Origin: Azophilus sp964348115
GTDB lineage: Bacteria; Pseudomonadota; Gammaproteobacteria; Pseudomonadales; Azotimanducaceae
Reading direction: 5' to 3'
Assembly (NCBI GenBank): GCA_964348115.1
Contig: CAYGBY010000084.1
Location: 1 to 14,345, forward strand
Length of the DNA: 14,345 bases
Shown here: positions 7,848-14,345 of the stretch, in pieces
Position numbering within the stretch: position 1 is the stretch's first letter
Layout: the number at the start of each line of letters is the position of its first letter
Notes under the pieces: generated by a model
The model's input: the letters and a program-made list of their open reading frames with translations, nothing else
The model's database searches: none
What the model was told of the DNA's origin: nothing
Translations under genes and position numbers: made by a program

Positions 7848-7901
7848 CGAAGGGGACCCTGGGCCTTTCCCAATCCTTGGTGGCCCGCGGCGGGATGCTC
7901 C

Positions 7902-8183
7902 GGCTGGGTTAATCTTCAACGCAGCCCCCAACCATCTGGAGTATTCCCCCATGCCCAGACAGTTTCCACCATCCGCCAGGTGAAGGATGGCTTCGGCGCC
8001 CCGACCTTCGCCTACCAGGTGAGTGGGGAATACGCCATGCACATGGCTGCGGTGCAAGCCGGTTGGCTGCCGGAGCAAGCGATCCTGGAGTCCCTGCTAC
8101 GCCTAAAGCGCACCGGCGCCGACGGCATCCTGACCTATTTCGCCAAGTGGACGGCAAGCAAGCCGGAGATGCTGCAAAGCTGA
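7902..8183 (+). pseudogene. hemB' : internally deleted, frame-broken porphobilinogen synthase copy
   Basis: From 7902 the sequence follows the upstream region of the intact hemB (GGCTGGGTTAA, CGCAGCCCC, a GGAG Shine-Dalgarno). It then starts ATG CCC AGA CAG TTT CCA at 7951 (MPRQFP, as in hemB). At about 7970 it jumps to the C-terminal quarter: IRQVKDGFGAPTFAYQVSGE through KPEMLQS and TGA at 8181-8183. About 760 bp are missing, including the region of the active-site lysine. The fusion is out of frame, so the ATG frame stops at 7981. Of the last 70 residues, 63 match intact hemB, and the copy is inverted relative to it. Most base differences are silent, pointing to an old second gene rather than a recent copy. 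Confidence 0.85.
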
Positions 8184-8224
8184 AGCGTCCTCCTGTGACG
8201 CCGGTCTCGTTAGGCCCGCACAGT

Positions 8225-8656
8225 CTAAGCCGCCTGCGTCGCGATCGTCAGGCGCCGACCCAATGCCTGAAGCGCCGTTTCGATCTGGCTAATGTGCGAA
8301 CGGTGGTCAATGTCCAACAGCCGGCGTACCGCCCCTTCGGAGAGACCAAGCCGTTCGGCTAGTGCGGTGTTTCCAACCCCTTCGGCGTACATCGCACCAT
8401 ACAGCGCGATCTTCGCGGCGGCGAGCGCAGGCAAGGCAATTGTGACACGACCACGCGCCGGAGACGGCCACGGAATGGCGCACCGATCCGCAACGTAGCC
8501 GCCAAGCGCAGCGACCAAGCAATCCTGCGCCAACGCCAGCGCCTCGGCTTCAGTTTCCCCTTCGGTAAGGGCCTCCGGGATGTCCGGGAAGGAAGCGAGG
8601 AACGAACCGTTGTCCTGCCGCACCATCCTGGTTGGCCATTTCAGCGCCCTTGTCAC
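8225..8656 (-). CDS. hicB: HicB-family antitoxin
   Basis: The product is 143 aa with a GTG start at 8656, preceded by a GAAGG-like ribosome site. A shorter start at an internal ATG (residue 11) is possible. The N-terminal half has the HicB RNase-H-like fold signature (NGSFLASFPDIPEALTEG, then EAEALALAQDCLVAALGGY). The C-terminal half carries a helix-turn-helix (NTALAERLGLSEGAVRRLLD, residues ~96-115) for DNA binding. In this family HicB neutralises the HicA RNase by direct binding and represses its own operon. The gene lies 21 nt downstream of hicA in the same direction, the common toxin-first order. Length and both domains appear complete, so the module is probably functional. Confidence 0.87.
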   Translation of the reverse strand: MTRALKWPTRMVRQDNGSFLASFPDIPEALTEGETEAEALALAQDCLVAALGGYVADRCAIPWPSPARGRVTIALPALAAAKIALYGAMYAEGVGNTALAERLGLSEGAVRRLLDIDHRSHISQIETALQALGRRLTIATQAA

Positions 8657-8677
8657 GCCTTCATCCTGCTTCCGCCG

Positions 8678-8893
8678 CTATTCCAGATCTTCACGCCGAA
8701 GTCCAAGCTGCCGGAGCGTCGCCGTCAGAAGACCCGGCCCGACTTCCTTTCGCCGGTCCTTCACCGTTGTGAAGTGCGCCCCGTAGTGGAGCCGCCCGTG
8801 GCTTCCTTTGCCTGCCCGGCTTTCGAATCGCACCGCGACCCCACGTTTTCGGCCAACGGGCTGAACGCGGTGCACGAATTCGTCACCCGTCAT
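8678..8893 (-). CDS. hicA: HicA-family mRNA interferase toxin
   Basis: The product is 71 aa, typical for HicA. It has the double-stranded-RNA-binding-like fold signature: an N-terminal helix, a basic VGRKRGVAVRFESR strand, then GKGSHGRLHYG, in which His32 of the GSH motif corresponds to the catalytic histidine of the family. Members cut mRNA and arrest growth until neutralised by HicB. The ATG at 8893 lies only 6 nt from the palindrome at 8900-8915 and no good Shine-Dalgarno is visible. Translation may be weak or from a very short leader, which would suit a toxin. hicB follows after 21 nt. Confidence 0.85.
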   Translation of the reverse strand: MTGDEFVHRVQPVGRKRGVAVRFESRAGKGSHGRLHYGAHFTTVKDRRKEVGPGLLTATLRQLGLRREDLE

Positions 8894-8899
8894 GGTGTC

Positions 8900-8915
8900 C
8901 GTACATATATGTACG
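8900..8915. promoter_or_regulatory. Perfect 16-bp palindrome, candidate hicAB operator
   Basis: CGTACATATATGTACG is its own reverse complement. It is located just before the hicA start codon and is AT-rich inside a GC-rich neighbourhood. HicB proteins with helix-turn-helix domains bind such palindromes over their promoter, so autoregulation is a reasonable inference. It may overlap the -10 region (TACATA), but no convincing -35 was found. Confidence 0.6.
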
Positions 8916-8917
8916 AA

Positions 8918-9217
8918 TCAAGAGGTTTGTGAGGCCGACCGGGCTTCGTCTTTCCGTTCAACTATGCGCAGTATTCTCGCTGCTCTCACCTGAACAGGCG
9001 GGCGACTCATCAGTCTCGGTGTGTCGGCGGGCTTTTGCCACGGAGCACCAAGCCGTTTACCAAATTCTCGCAGCGCGAATTCTATTGTCACATCATAGTC
9101 AGCCATCTCAATCGCCCATTCGGATAGGCATCGTGCTTCCCTGCCATTAAGATCTATGGTGCCGATGGCGTTGGCTAGGCAGGAAAGCAGTAGGTGTCGT
9201 TCGTAGTCGCTGAGCAT
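8918..9217 (-). CDS. Small hypothetical protein upstream of hicAB
   Basis: The product is 99 aa with an ATG at 9217. I do not recognise it. It is a mixed, mostly helical sequence without signal peptide or membrane segment: MLSDYERHLLLSCLANAIGT, then EFALREFGKRLGAPWQKPAD, then a basic C-terminus rich in Arg. It ends 24 nt before the hicA start and runs in the same direction, so it could be co-transcribed with the toxin-antitoxin pair. Base composition here is visibly less GC-rich than in the flanking housekeeping genes, which hints at acquired DNA. No clear ribosome-binding site is seen. It could also be a chance frame. Confidence 0.45.
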   Translation of the reverse strand: MLSDYERHLLLSCLANAIGTIDLNGREARCLSEWAIEMADYDVTIEFALREFGKRLGAPWQKPADTPRLMSRPPVQVRAARILRIVERKDEARSASQTS

Positions 9218-9410
9218 GGTTGGTTTGCCCGTATGAGTTAGTCCCGTGAGAATGTTGGAGGCGGCGTTAGGAGACGGCGCTTCCCGTTGGCATCTGCCGG
9301 CATCGAGGACAGCTTAGGGGCCCCATGCGCCAGATTCGGACGTAGCCCAACAAAAAAACGAAAGAATCTGTCATTTTCGGGGGAAGTCGAGGCGTTCCTG
9401 GAGGCGCGGA

Positions 9411-9443
9411 GGCGCTGGGCGAACGCGACTTGTTCAGAGGTCC
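9411..9443 (-). mobile_element. Solitary IS5-like end (copy 2)
   Basis: Bases 9411-9441 are identical to 14-44. Read inward on the minus strand it starts GGACCTCTGAACAAGTC, so the element interior would lie leftward (below 9411). No matching opposite end or transposase is found in 9218-9410, so this is a remnant or part of a short non-autonomous element. The stretch 9218-9410 itself holds no gene I can support. Confidence 0.55.
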
Positions 9444-9463
9444 CCTTACCCAATCTGCGGGCT

Positions 9464-9498
9464 CTTCAGCCTTGCAGCGTTTCCGGCTTGCTGGCGGC
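9464..9498 (-). repeat. Duplicated 3' tail of hemB
   Basis: The 32 bases at 9464-9495 recur exactly at 9535-9566, inside the end of intact hemB. The fragment encodes the last codons AASKPETLQG plus the TGA stop and two following bases, and lies 71 bp downstream of the real end. It sits about 20 bp from the IS-like end at 9411-9443. Confidence 0.8.
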
Positions 9499-9536
9499 GT
9501 GGAGACGGGCGCGGTCATGACGCTGGACTAGGCGCT

Positions 9537-10538
<1,002 letters not shown>

Positions 10539-10626
10539 GGGAAACATTCCGCATGGCTAGGGGCTGCGTTGCAGTTTAACCCAGCCCGCCGTTTGGCCGT
10601 TGCTCGGCCAATTGGGCGTAATTCCG

Positions 10627-10698
10627 TATCCGCCTCCTTTCCAAGATGGCAACGGGCGCATCGCCCGGCTTCTGATGGCGTGGGCCTATTTAAAGTGG
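10627..10698 (+). pseudogene. Fic-domain gene fragment lacking the catalytic histidine
   Basis: The frame at 10627-10698 encodes PPPFQDGNGRIARLLMAWAY. It closely follows the Fic active-site motif HPF(x)DGNGR(x)(A/G)RLL of Fic AMP-transferases. The first position is proline (CCT) instead of histidine, a one-base change from CAT, and no other Fic regions surround it. It lies between the hemB upstream region and the IS-like end at 10736. It is a decayed scrap, not a gene. Confidence 0.6.
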
Positions 10699-10735
10699 CG
10701 AAGCGCTGGGAACCGTCCGGCTCGCGCAACCCTTG

Positions 10736-10770
10736 GGGAACCTCTGGACAAGTCGCGTTCGCCCAGCGCC
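10736..10770 (+). mobile_element. Solitary IS5-like end (copy 3)
   Basis: GGAACCTCTGGACAAGTCGCG followed by TTCGCCCAGCGCC is copy 1 inverted with one mismatch (T to C). Some similarity continues to about 10782. Read inward it points right, towards the monooxygenase gene, but no opposite end or transposase follows. The flanking bases (TTGG) do not fit a YTAR target, suggesting an old or rearranged remnant. The rest of the gene-free stretch 10771-10942 shows nothing I can name. Confidence 0.5.
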
Positions 10771-10942
10771 CTCTGTTGCGGGCGGAGATGGCTTTGCGGC
10801 CACGCGAAGGCGACCGGCGGCAATGCGGGGTCAACGGCGTGCGGGTGACCTTAAGGTCGCTCCGGCTGAGCCGGCGCAGGCGTTGAAAATCATGGCGGCA
10901 GGGCGCAAACTGCGCAGCCTGCTTTCGCTGCTGGACTGGAGC

Positions 10943-12487
10943 ATGGGTCAATCCAACACAGAACCTTGCAACGCTGAACATTTCGATGTGGTCATCGTCG
11001 GGGCCGGGGTGTCGGGCATCGGCGCGGCCTGCCACCTGCGCCGGAACTGCCCAGGGCGCACCTTCACCATTCTGGAGAACCGCGCCGCCATAGGCGGCAC
11101 CTGGGATCTATTTCGTTATCCGGGCATCCGTTCCGACAGCGACATGCACACCTTCGGCTACAGCTTCAAGCCGTGGAACAACCCTAAGTCCATTGCCGAC
11201 GGCCCCTCCATACGCGCCTATGTCCACGAGGCCGCCGCGGAGCACGGCGTCATGCCCCATGTGCGCTTTCGGCACCGCGTCATCTCCGCCGCCTGGTCTT
11301 CCGATGCGGCCCTGTGGACCCTGCTGGTGAAGCATTCGGATAATGGCGAACAACTGCGCTTCACCTGCGCCTTTCTGTTCATGTGCAGCGGCTACTACAG
11401 CTACCAAGAGGGCTACAGGCCGGAGTTTCCGGGCATCGAGCAGTTTGCGGGGCCAGTGATCCACCCACAGTTCTGGCCGCAGGATCTGGACTACGCAGGC
11501 AAGCGCGTTGCGGTCATCGGCAGCGGCGCGACAGCCATGACCCTAGTGCCCGCCATGGCGGATGCGGCGGCGCGCATCACCATGATTCAACGCTCCCCCA
11601 CCTATGTTATATCCCGCCCGGAGAAGGACGCCGTCGCCAACTGGCTGCGCCGCCTGCTGCCGAATCGCCTCGCCTACGCCATCACGCGCTGGAAGAACGT
11701 GCTGTGGCAGCAGTACATCTACCACCGCACCCGGGTGGCGCCGGAATCGGTGAAGGGCAAGCTCCTGGGGTTGGTGCGCAAGCACCTAGGACCGGACTAC
11801 GATGTGGACAAGCACTTCACCCCTAGCTACTACCCCTGGGATCAGCGCCTGTGCCTCATTCCCGATGCTGACCTGTTCAAGGCCATCAAAGCCGGCAAGG
11901 CGGAAGTGGTCACCGACGCCATTGACCGCATCACCGCTAGTGGCGTGCGGTTGGCTTCCGGGCAGGAAGTGCAGGCGGACATACTGGTTACGGCGACCGG
12001 GCTGAACCTGGCGGTGCTGGGGGGCGTGGCGTTCAGCGTTGACGGGCGGCCGGTGCGCTTCCCGGACACTTTCAACTACAAGGGCATGATGTATTCCGAC
12101 GTGCCCAACTTGGCCAACGTGTTCGGCTACGTGAACGCCTCCTGGACTTTGCGTGCGGACCTCACCGCGGAATACGTTTGTCGGGTGCTGAACCACATGC
12201 AGCGGCTGGGCGTGCGGCAATGCACCCCGCGCCTGCGCAAGGAAGACCGCGGCATGGCCGCGCAGCCTTGGATCCTAGGCTTTACGCCGGGATACATCGC
12301 CCGCGCTCTGCACCTGTTCCCAAAGCAGGGCGACAGAAACCCTTGGCGCAACACGCAGAACTACATCGAGGACCGCAAGCTGGCCCGGCAGGGCCTGCTG
12401 CAGGATGGCGTCCTGCAGTTCACCAACCCGGCGGCCATGCAGGCGGGCGCCGCCGCCTCCCCGCCCGAGGTGCGCAGCGCCGCCTAG
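10943..12487 (+). CDS. Flavin-containing monooxygenase of the Baeyer-Villiger (EthA-like) type
   Basis: The product is 514 aa. It uses FAD and NADPH to insert one oxygen atom, typically turning ketones into esters or oxidising sulfur groups. Visible motifs are the FAD Rossmann GAGVSG (residues 20-25), GGTWDLFRYPG after it, the Baeyer-Villiger fingerprint FAGPVIHPQFWP (168-179, matching FxGxxxHxxxWP), the NADPH Rossmann VIGSGATA near 193, and a C-terminal ATGLN segment. EthA is about 490 aa, so this is full length. ATG 10943 places the Rossmann fold near the N-terminus as in relatives; an ATG at 10892 would add 17 residues, and neither start has a well-spaced ribosome site. It is a stand-alone gene divergent from hemB. 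Substrate unknown. Confidence 0.88.
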   Translation: MGQSNTEPCNAEHFDVVIVGAGVSGIGAACHLRRNCPGRTFTILENRAAIGGTWDLFRYPGIRSDSDMHTFGYSFKPWNNPKSIADGPSIRAYVHEAAAEHGVMPHVRFRHRVISAAWSSDAALWTLLVKHSDNGEQLRFTCAFLFMCSGYYSYQEGYRPEFPGIEQFAGPVIHPQFWPQDLDYAGKRVAVIGSGATAMTLVPAMADAAARITMIQRSPTYVISRPEKDAVANWLRRLLPNRLAYAITRWKNVLWQQYIYHRTRVAPESVKGKLLGLVRKHLGPDYDVDKHFTPSYYPWDQRLCLIPDADLFKAIKAGKAEVVTDAIDRITASGVRLASGQEVQADILVTATGLNLAVLGGVAFSVDGRPVRFPDTFNYKGMMYSDVPNLANVFGYVNASWTLRADLTAEYVCRVLNHMQRLGVRQCTPRLRKEDRGMAAQPWILGFTPGYIARALHLFPKQGDRNPWRNTQNYIEDRKLARQGLLQDGVLQFTNPAAMQAGAAASPPEVRSAA

Positions 12488-12548
12488 CGATCTGCCGGAC
12501 TTTGCAGCTAAGTGATCGATTCTTAAACACTTCAGTTTTGCAATGCTC

Positions 12549-12554
12549 TAGAAT
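12549..12554 (+). promoter_or_regulatory. Possible -10 element giving a leaderless coiled-coil mRNA
   Basis: TAGAAT (5 of 6 consensus) ends 8 nt before the ATG at 12563. No Shine-Dalgarno is visible. If used, transcription would begin almost at the start codon. No good -35 was found at 16-18 bp, so this is weak. Confidence 0.25.
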
Positions 12555-12562
12555 CCTAGCCC

Positions 12563-13187
12563 ATGAGTGAAGCCATCGCCTTCGACACCCATCAGTTTGT
12601 CAAGAACCTGACCGCGCACGGGTTTAGCGAGGAACAGGCCGAGGTCTTGGCCATCGAGCAGGTCAGCCTGCTCAACAGCAACCTGTCGACCAAGGCCGAC
12701 ATCGCGGAAGTGCAGGGGGAGATCGAGGCCCTGCGGCTGTCGACCAAGGCCGACATCGCGGAAGTGCAGGGGGAGATCGAGGCCCTGCGGCNNNNNNNNN
12801 NNNNNNNNNNNNNNNNNNNNNNNNNNNNNNNNNNNNNNNNNNNNNNNNNNNNNNNNNNNNNNNNNNNNNNNNNNNNNNNNNNNNNNNNNNNTGTCGACCA
12901 AGGCCGACATCGCGGAAGTGCAGCGGGAGATCGAGGCCCTGCGCCAAGAGACCAAGGCGGAGCTCGAGGCCCTGCGCCAGGAGACCAAGGCGGGGCTCGA
13001 GGCCCTGCGGCAGGAGACCAAGGCGGAGATTGCCGGGGTGCATCGGGAGATCGAGGTCCTGCGCCAGGAGACAAAGGCCGACATCGCGGAAGTGCGGCGG
13101 GATATTGAGGCGCTCAAGGCCAGCCTGCTGAAGTGGTTCTTTGCCGCCTTGGTTGCCCAGGCCAGCTTGATTGTCGCGCTGGTATAA
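12563..13187 (+). CDS. Coiled-coil, C-terminally membrane-anchored protein (DUF1640-like), interrupted by an assembly gap
   Basis: The N-terminus MSEAIAFDTHQFVKNLTAHGFSEEQAEVLAIEQ matches the DUF1640/CCDC90-like family (FDTH.FV..L...GF.E.QAEA). A long coiled coil of repeated LSTKADIAEVQGEIEALR (18 residues) and QETKAELEALR (11 residues) follows, then a C-terminal hydrophobic segment WFFAALVAQASLIVALV that likely spans the membrane. The 100 N at 12792-12891 break it. Left and right halves rejoin in frame if the true missing length is a multiple of three, with C12791 and TG 12892-12893 forming a Leu codon. The function of the bacterial family is unclear. The true length is unknown because repeat units are missing. 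Confidence 0.75.
12683..13120 (+). repeat. Tandem 54-bp (and 33-bp) coding repeats of the coiled coil
   Basis: Identical 54-bp units lie at 12683-12736 and 12737-12790, with a third starting at 12791. A near-identical unit exits the gap at 12892-12944. Two 33-bp units (QETKAELEALR, QETKAGLEALR) and further 54-bp variants (QETKAEIAGVHREIEVLR and so on) follow. The 54-bp unit equals 7 + 11 residues, so heptads and hendecads alternate. Confidence 0.9.
12792..12891. other. Assembly gap of 100 N within the tandem repeat
   Basis: Exactly 100 undetermined bases, the usual placeholder for a gap of unknown size. Identical repeat units on both sides explain why the assembler failed here. Confidence 0.98.
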
Positions 13188-13191
13188 GGTG

Positions 13192-13220
13192 TTGTAGGGG
13201 AGACGGAACAATCCTATAGT
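13192..13220 (+). promoter_or_regulatory. Candidate sigma-70 promoter for the MBL-fold hydrolase
   Basis: TTGTAG (13192-13197) and TATAGT (13215-13220) are separated by exactly 17 bp and match 4/6 and 5/6 of consensus. The predicted start near 13227 gives a short leader with a GGAAGGGG ribosome site just before ATG 13253. Confidence 0.55.
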
Positions 13221-13252
13221 CTTGGTCCTGTGTCCAATTTCGGAAGGGGTTC

Positions 13253-14287
13253 ATGAGGCCCGTCATTTACCTGCTGGCCACAGCGCTTGCCATTGCCTTG
13301 GTTGCGGCGGGCGCGGTGCTTATCTTCCCGGCGCTGCAGGACCGGCTGCTTGCCCGTTTTGCGGAGCAGGCTTTCTCCGCGCAGCGGCCGCCGCCCTATG
13401 ACGGCCTGCAGGTGTTCATGTGCGGCACCTCGTCGCCCCTGCCGGCGCCAGATCGGGCGCAGGCCTGCGTAGCCGTCACCGCCGGCGCTGACCTATACTT
13501 GGTCGACGCCGGCGCCCGCTCTCCGCAGACCTTCAACTTGGCCGGGGTGCCTTTGGACAACCTGCGCGCCATTCTGCTCACCCACTTCCACTCTGACCAC
13601 ATCGCCGCCATTGGGGATTTCAACCTGCTTTCCTGGGTGGCTGGGCGGCCACAGCCGTTGCAGGTGATCGGCCCGCAAGGCGTGGCCCAAGTCGCCAATG
13701 GCTTCAACCAGGCCTATGCGCAGGACAGCGCCTATCGGACGGCGCACCATGGCGCGGCGCTGATGCCGCCGCACCTTTCCCGTCTGCAGCCGCGCGCCAT
13801 CGAACCGGGCGTGGTGCTGGACCGGGATGGCCTGACCATCACCGCCTTTACTGTGGATCACGCGCCCATCGAGCCGGCGGTGGGCTACAGATTCGACTAC
13901 CGCGGCCGCAGCGTCGTGGTCAGCGGCGACAGCGTGGCCACGCCGTCGTTGCGCCAAGCGGCGGAAGACGCGGACCTGCTGCTGCATGACGCCATCTCCC
14001 TGCCCATCGTGCGGGCGCTTGAGGCCGCCGCCCGCGCTGCGGGCCGCGAGCGACAAGCGCAGATTTTCTACGACATCCAGGACTACCACGCCTCCACGGA
14101 TTCGGTTTACGCCTTGGCGCAGGAGGCAGGCGTGGGTCGGCTGGGCCTCTACCACTTTGTTCCGCCGCCGCGCAACGCGCTGTTCGAGATCATCTTTCGC
14201 CGCAATGCGCCGCCGGGCGTGCTGTTCACGGAAGACGCCATGCGCATCAGCCTGCCAGCGGGCAGCAACGACATCGAGGTTCACTAG
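13253..14287 (+). CDS. Membrane-anchored metallo-beta-lactamase-fold hydrolase (AtsA/RNase Z-like)
   Basis: The product is 344 aa. ATG 13253 has a strong GGAAGGGG site 4-5 nt upstream. Residues 4-26 form an uncleaved-looking hydrophobic helix, so the enzyme domain is probably held at the inner membrane facing the periplasm. The domain starts MCGTSSPLPAPDRAQAC, and then shows HFHSDH (residues 111-116), VDHAPIEPAVGYRF (His203), SGDS (Asp226) and YHAST (His279). This is the full di-zinc ligand set of the arylsulfatase/RNase Z-like branch. True tRNase Z is cytosolic, so the N-terminal anchor argues against that role; substrate unknown. It has its own promoter after the coiled-coil gene. Its TAG stop lies within the CTAG that borders the IS-like end at 14288. 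Confidence 0.85.
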   Translation: MRPVIYLLATALAIALVAAGAVLIFPALQDRLLARFAEQAFSAQRPPPYDGLQVFMCGTSSPLPAPDRAQACVAVTAGADLYLVDAGARSPQTFNLAGVPLDNLRAILLTHFHSDHIAAIGDFNLLSWVAGRPQPLQVIGPQGVAQVANGFNQAYAQDSAYRTAHHGAALMPPHLSRLQPRAIEPGVVLDRDGLTITAFTVDHAPIEPAVGYRFDYRGRSVVVSGDSVATPSLRQAAEDADLLLHDAISLPIVRALEAAARAAGRERQAQIFYDIQDYHASTDSVYALAQEAGVGRLGLYHFVPPPRNALFEIIFRRNAPPGVLFTEDAMRISLPAGSNDIEVH

Positions 14288-14345
14288 GGAGCCTCTGAAC
14301 AAGTCCCGGAAGCCCAGAGGAGCCTAAAGGGCGTGATGGCAAGGC
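14288..14345 (+). mobile_element. Start of an IS5-like element (copy 4), running off the right edge
   Basis: GGAGCCTCTGAACAAGTCCC begins directly after CTAG (14284-14287), a YTAR-type target. The first 18 bases match copy 1 read inward with one mismatch (GGAGCC against GGAACC), and a GCCCAG word at the same spacing is also shared. Beyond that it diverges, as left and right ends of one IS do. Interior and transposase lie outside the window. Confidence 0.5.

Noticed and set aside
8209..8215. GTTAGGC next to hicB, as if hicAB were an integron cassette
   Set aside because: No matching second core site is found at attC distance on either strand; the adjoining DNA is the hemB' tail.
9238..9518. 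Minus-strand frames across the IS-like end
   Set aside because: They only read through the repeat and the duplicated hemB tail in other frames; no domain or start signal.
10733..10942. N-terminal extension of the flavin monooxygenase
   Set aside because: The added residues are the translated IS-like end and low-complexity basic sequence; the FAD Rossmann motif begins shortly after ATG 10943 as in relatives.
12683..13120. CRISPR-like direct repeats
   Set aside because: The repeats are contiguous, in frame and encode a coiled coil; there are no unique spacers.

Overview
The window looks like a piece of a high-GC, Gram-negative proteobacterial genome, most likely gammaproteobacterial. Supporting signs are a TonB-dependent outer-membrane receptor, two lipoproteins with lipoboxes, a HemB of the cysteine-poor (Mg2+-type) class close to Pseudomonas-like sequences, and a candidate PhoB box. 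It seems to be a draft assembly: it holds a run of exactly 100 N inside a tandem repeat, and both ends lie in copies of the same insertion-sequence-like terminus. That suggests a whole contig bounded by a multicopy element.

Layout. 1-232: the end of an IS5-like element abutting the tail of a ribbon-helix-helix/HicB-like antitoxin remnant. 342-614 (-): a small lipoprotein with a good promoter and a hairpin at its predicted mRNA start. 788-954: a short element with 23/24-bp terminal inverted repeats and 7-bp flanking direct repeats (MITE candidate). 1040-1095: four heptamers phased every 11 bp that resemble a Pho box, followed by a -10-like hexamer. 1179-5054 (+): a 1291-aa surface lipoprotein with three ~400-residue repeats predicted to be beta-helical. 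5169-7847 (+): a TonB-dependent receptor in the same probable operon. 7902-8183 (+): an internally deleted hemB copy. 8225-8893 (-): a hicA-hicB toxin-antitoxin pair with a 16-bp perfect palindrome just upstream. 8918-9217 (-): a small unknown ORF. 9411-9443: a solitary IS-like end. 9464-9498: a duplicated hemB tail. 9537-10538 (-): intact hemB. 10627-10698: a Fic-domain scrap, then another solitary IS-like end. 10943-12487 (+): a Baeyer-Villiger-type flavin monooxygenase. 12563-13187 (+): a coiled-coil DUF1640-like membrane protein interrupted by the assembly gap. 13253-14287 (+): a membrane-anchored metallo-beta-lactamase-fold hydrolase. 14288-14345: the start of an IS5-like element.

How it works together. 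The most interesting unit is the lipoprotein/TonB-receptor pair behind the Pho-box-like array. The inference is a phosphate-starvation-induced outer-membrane capture and uptake system whose substrate is unknown. The hemB-hicBA-hemB' region is an accessory patch: a toxin-antitoxin pair and an unknown ORF sit between inverted full and deleted hemB copies. The rest are ordinary single genes separated by mobile-element debris.
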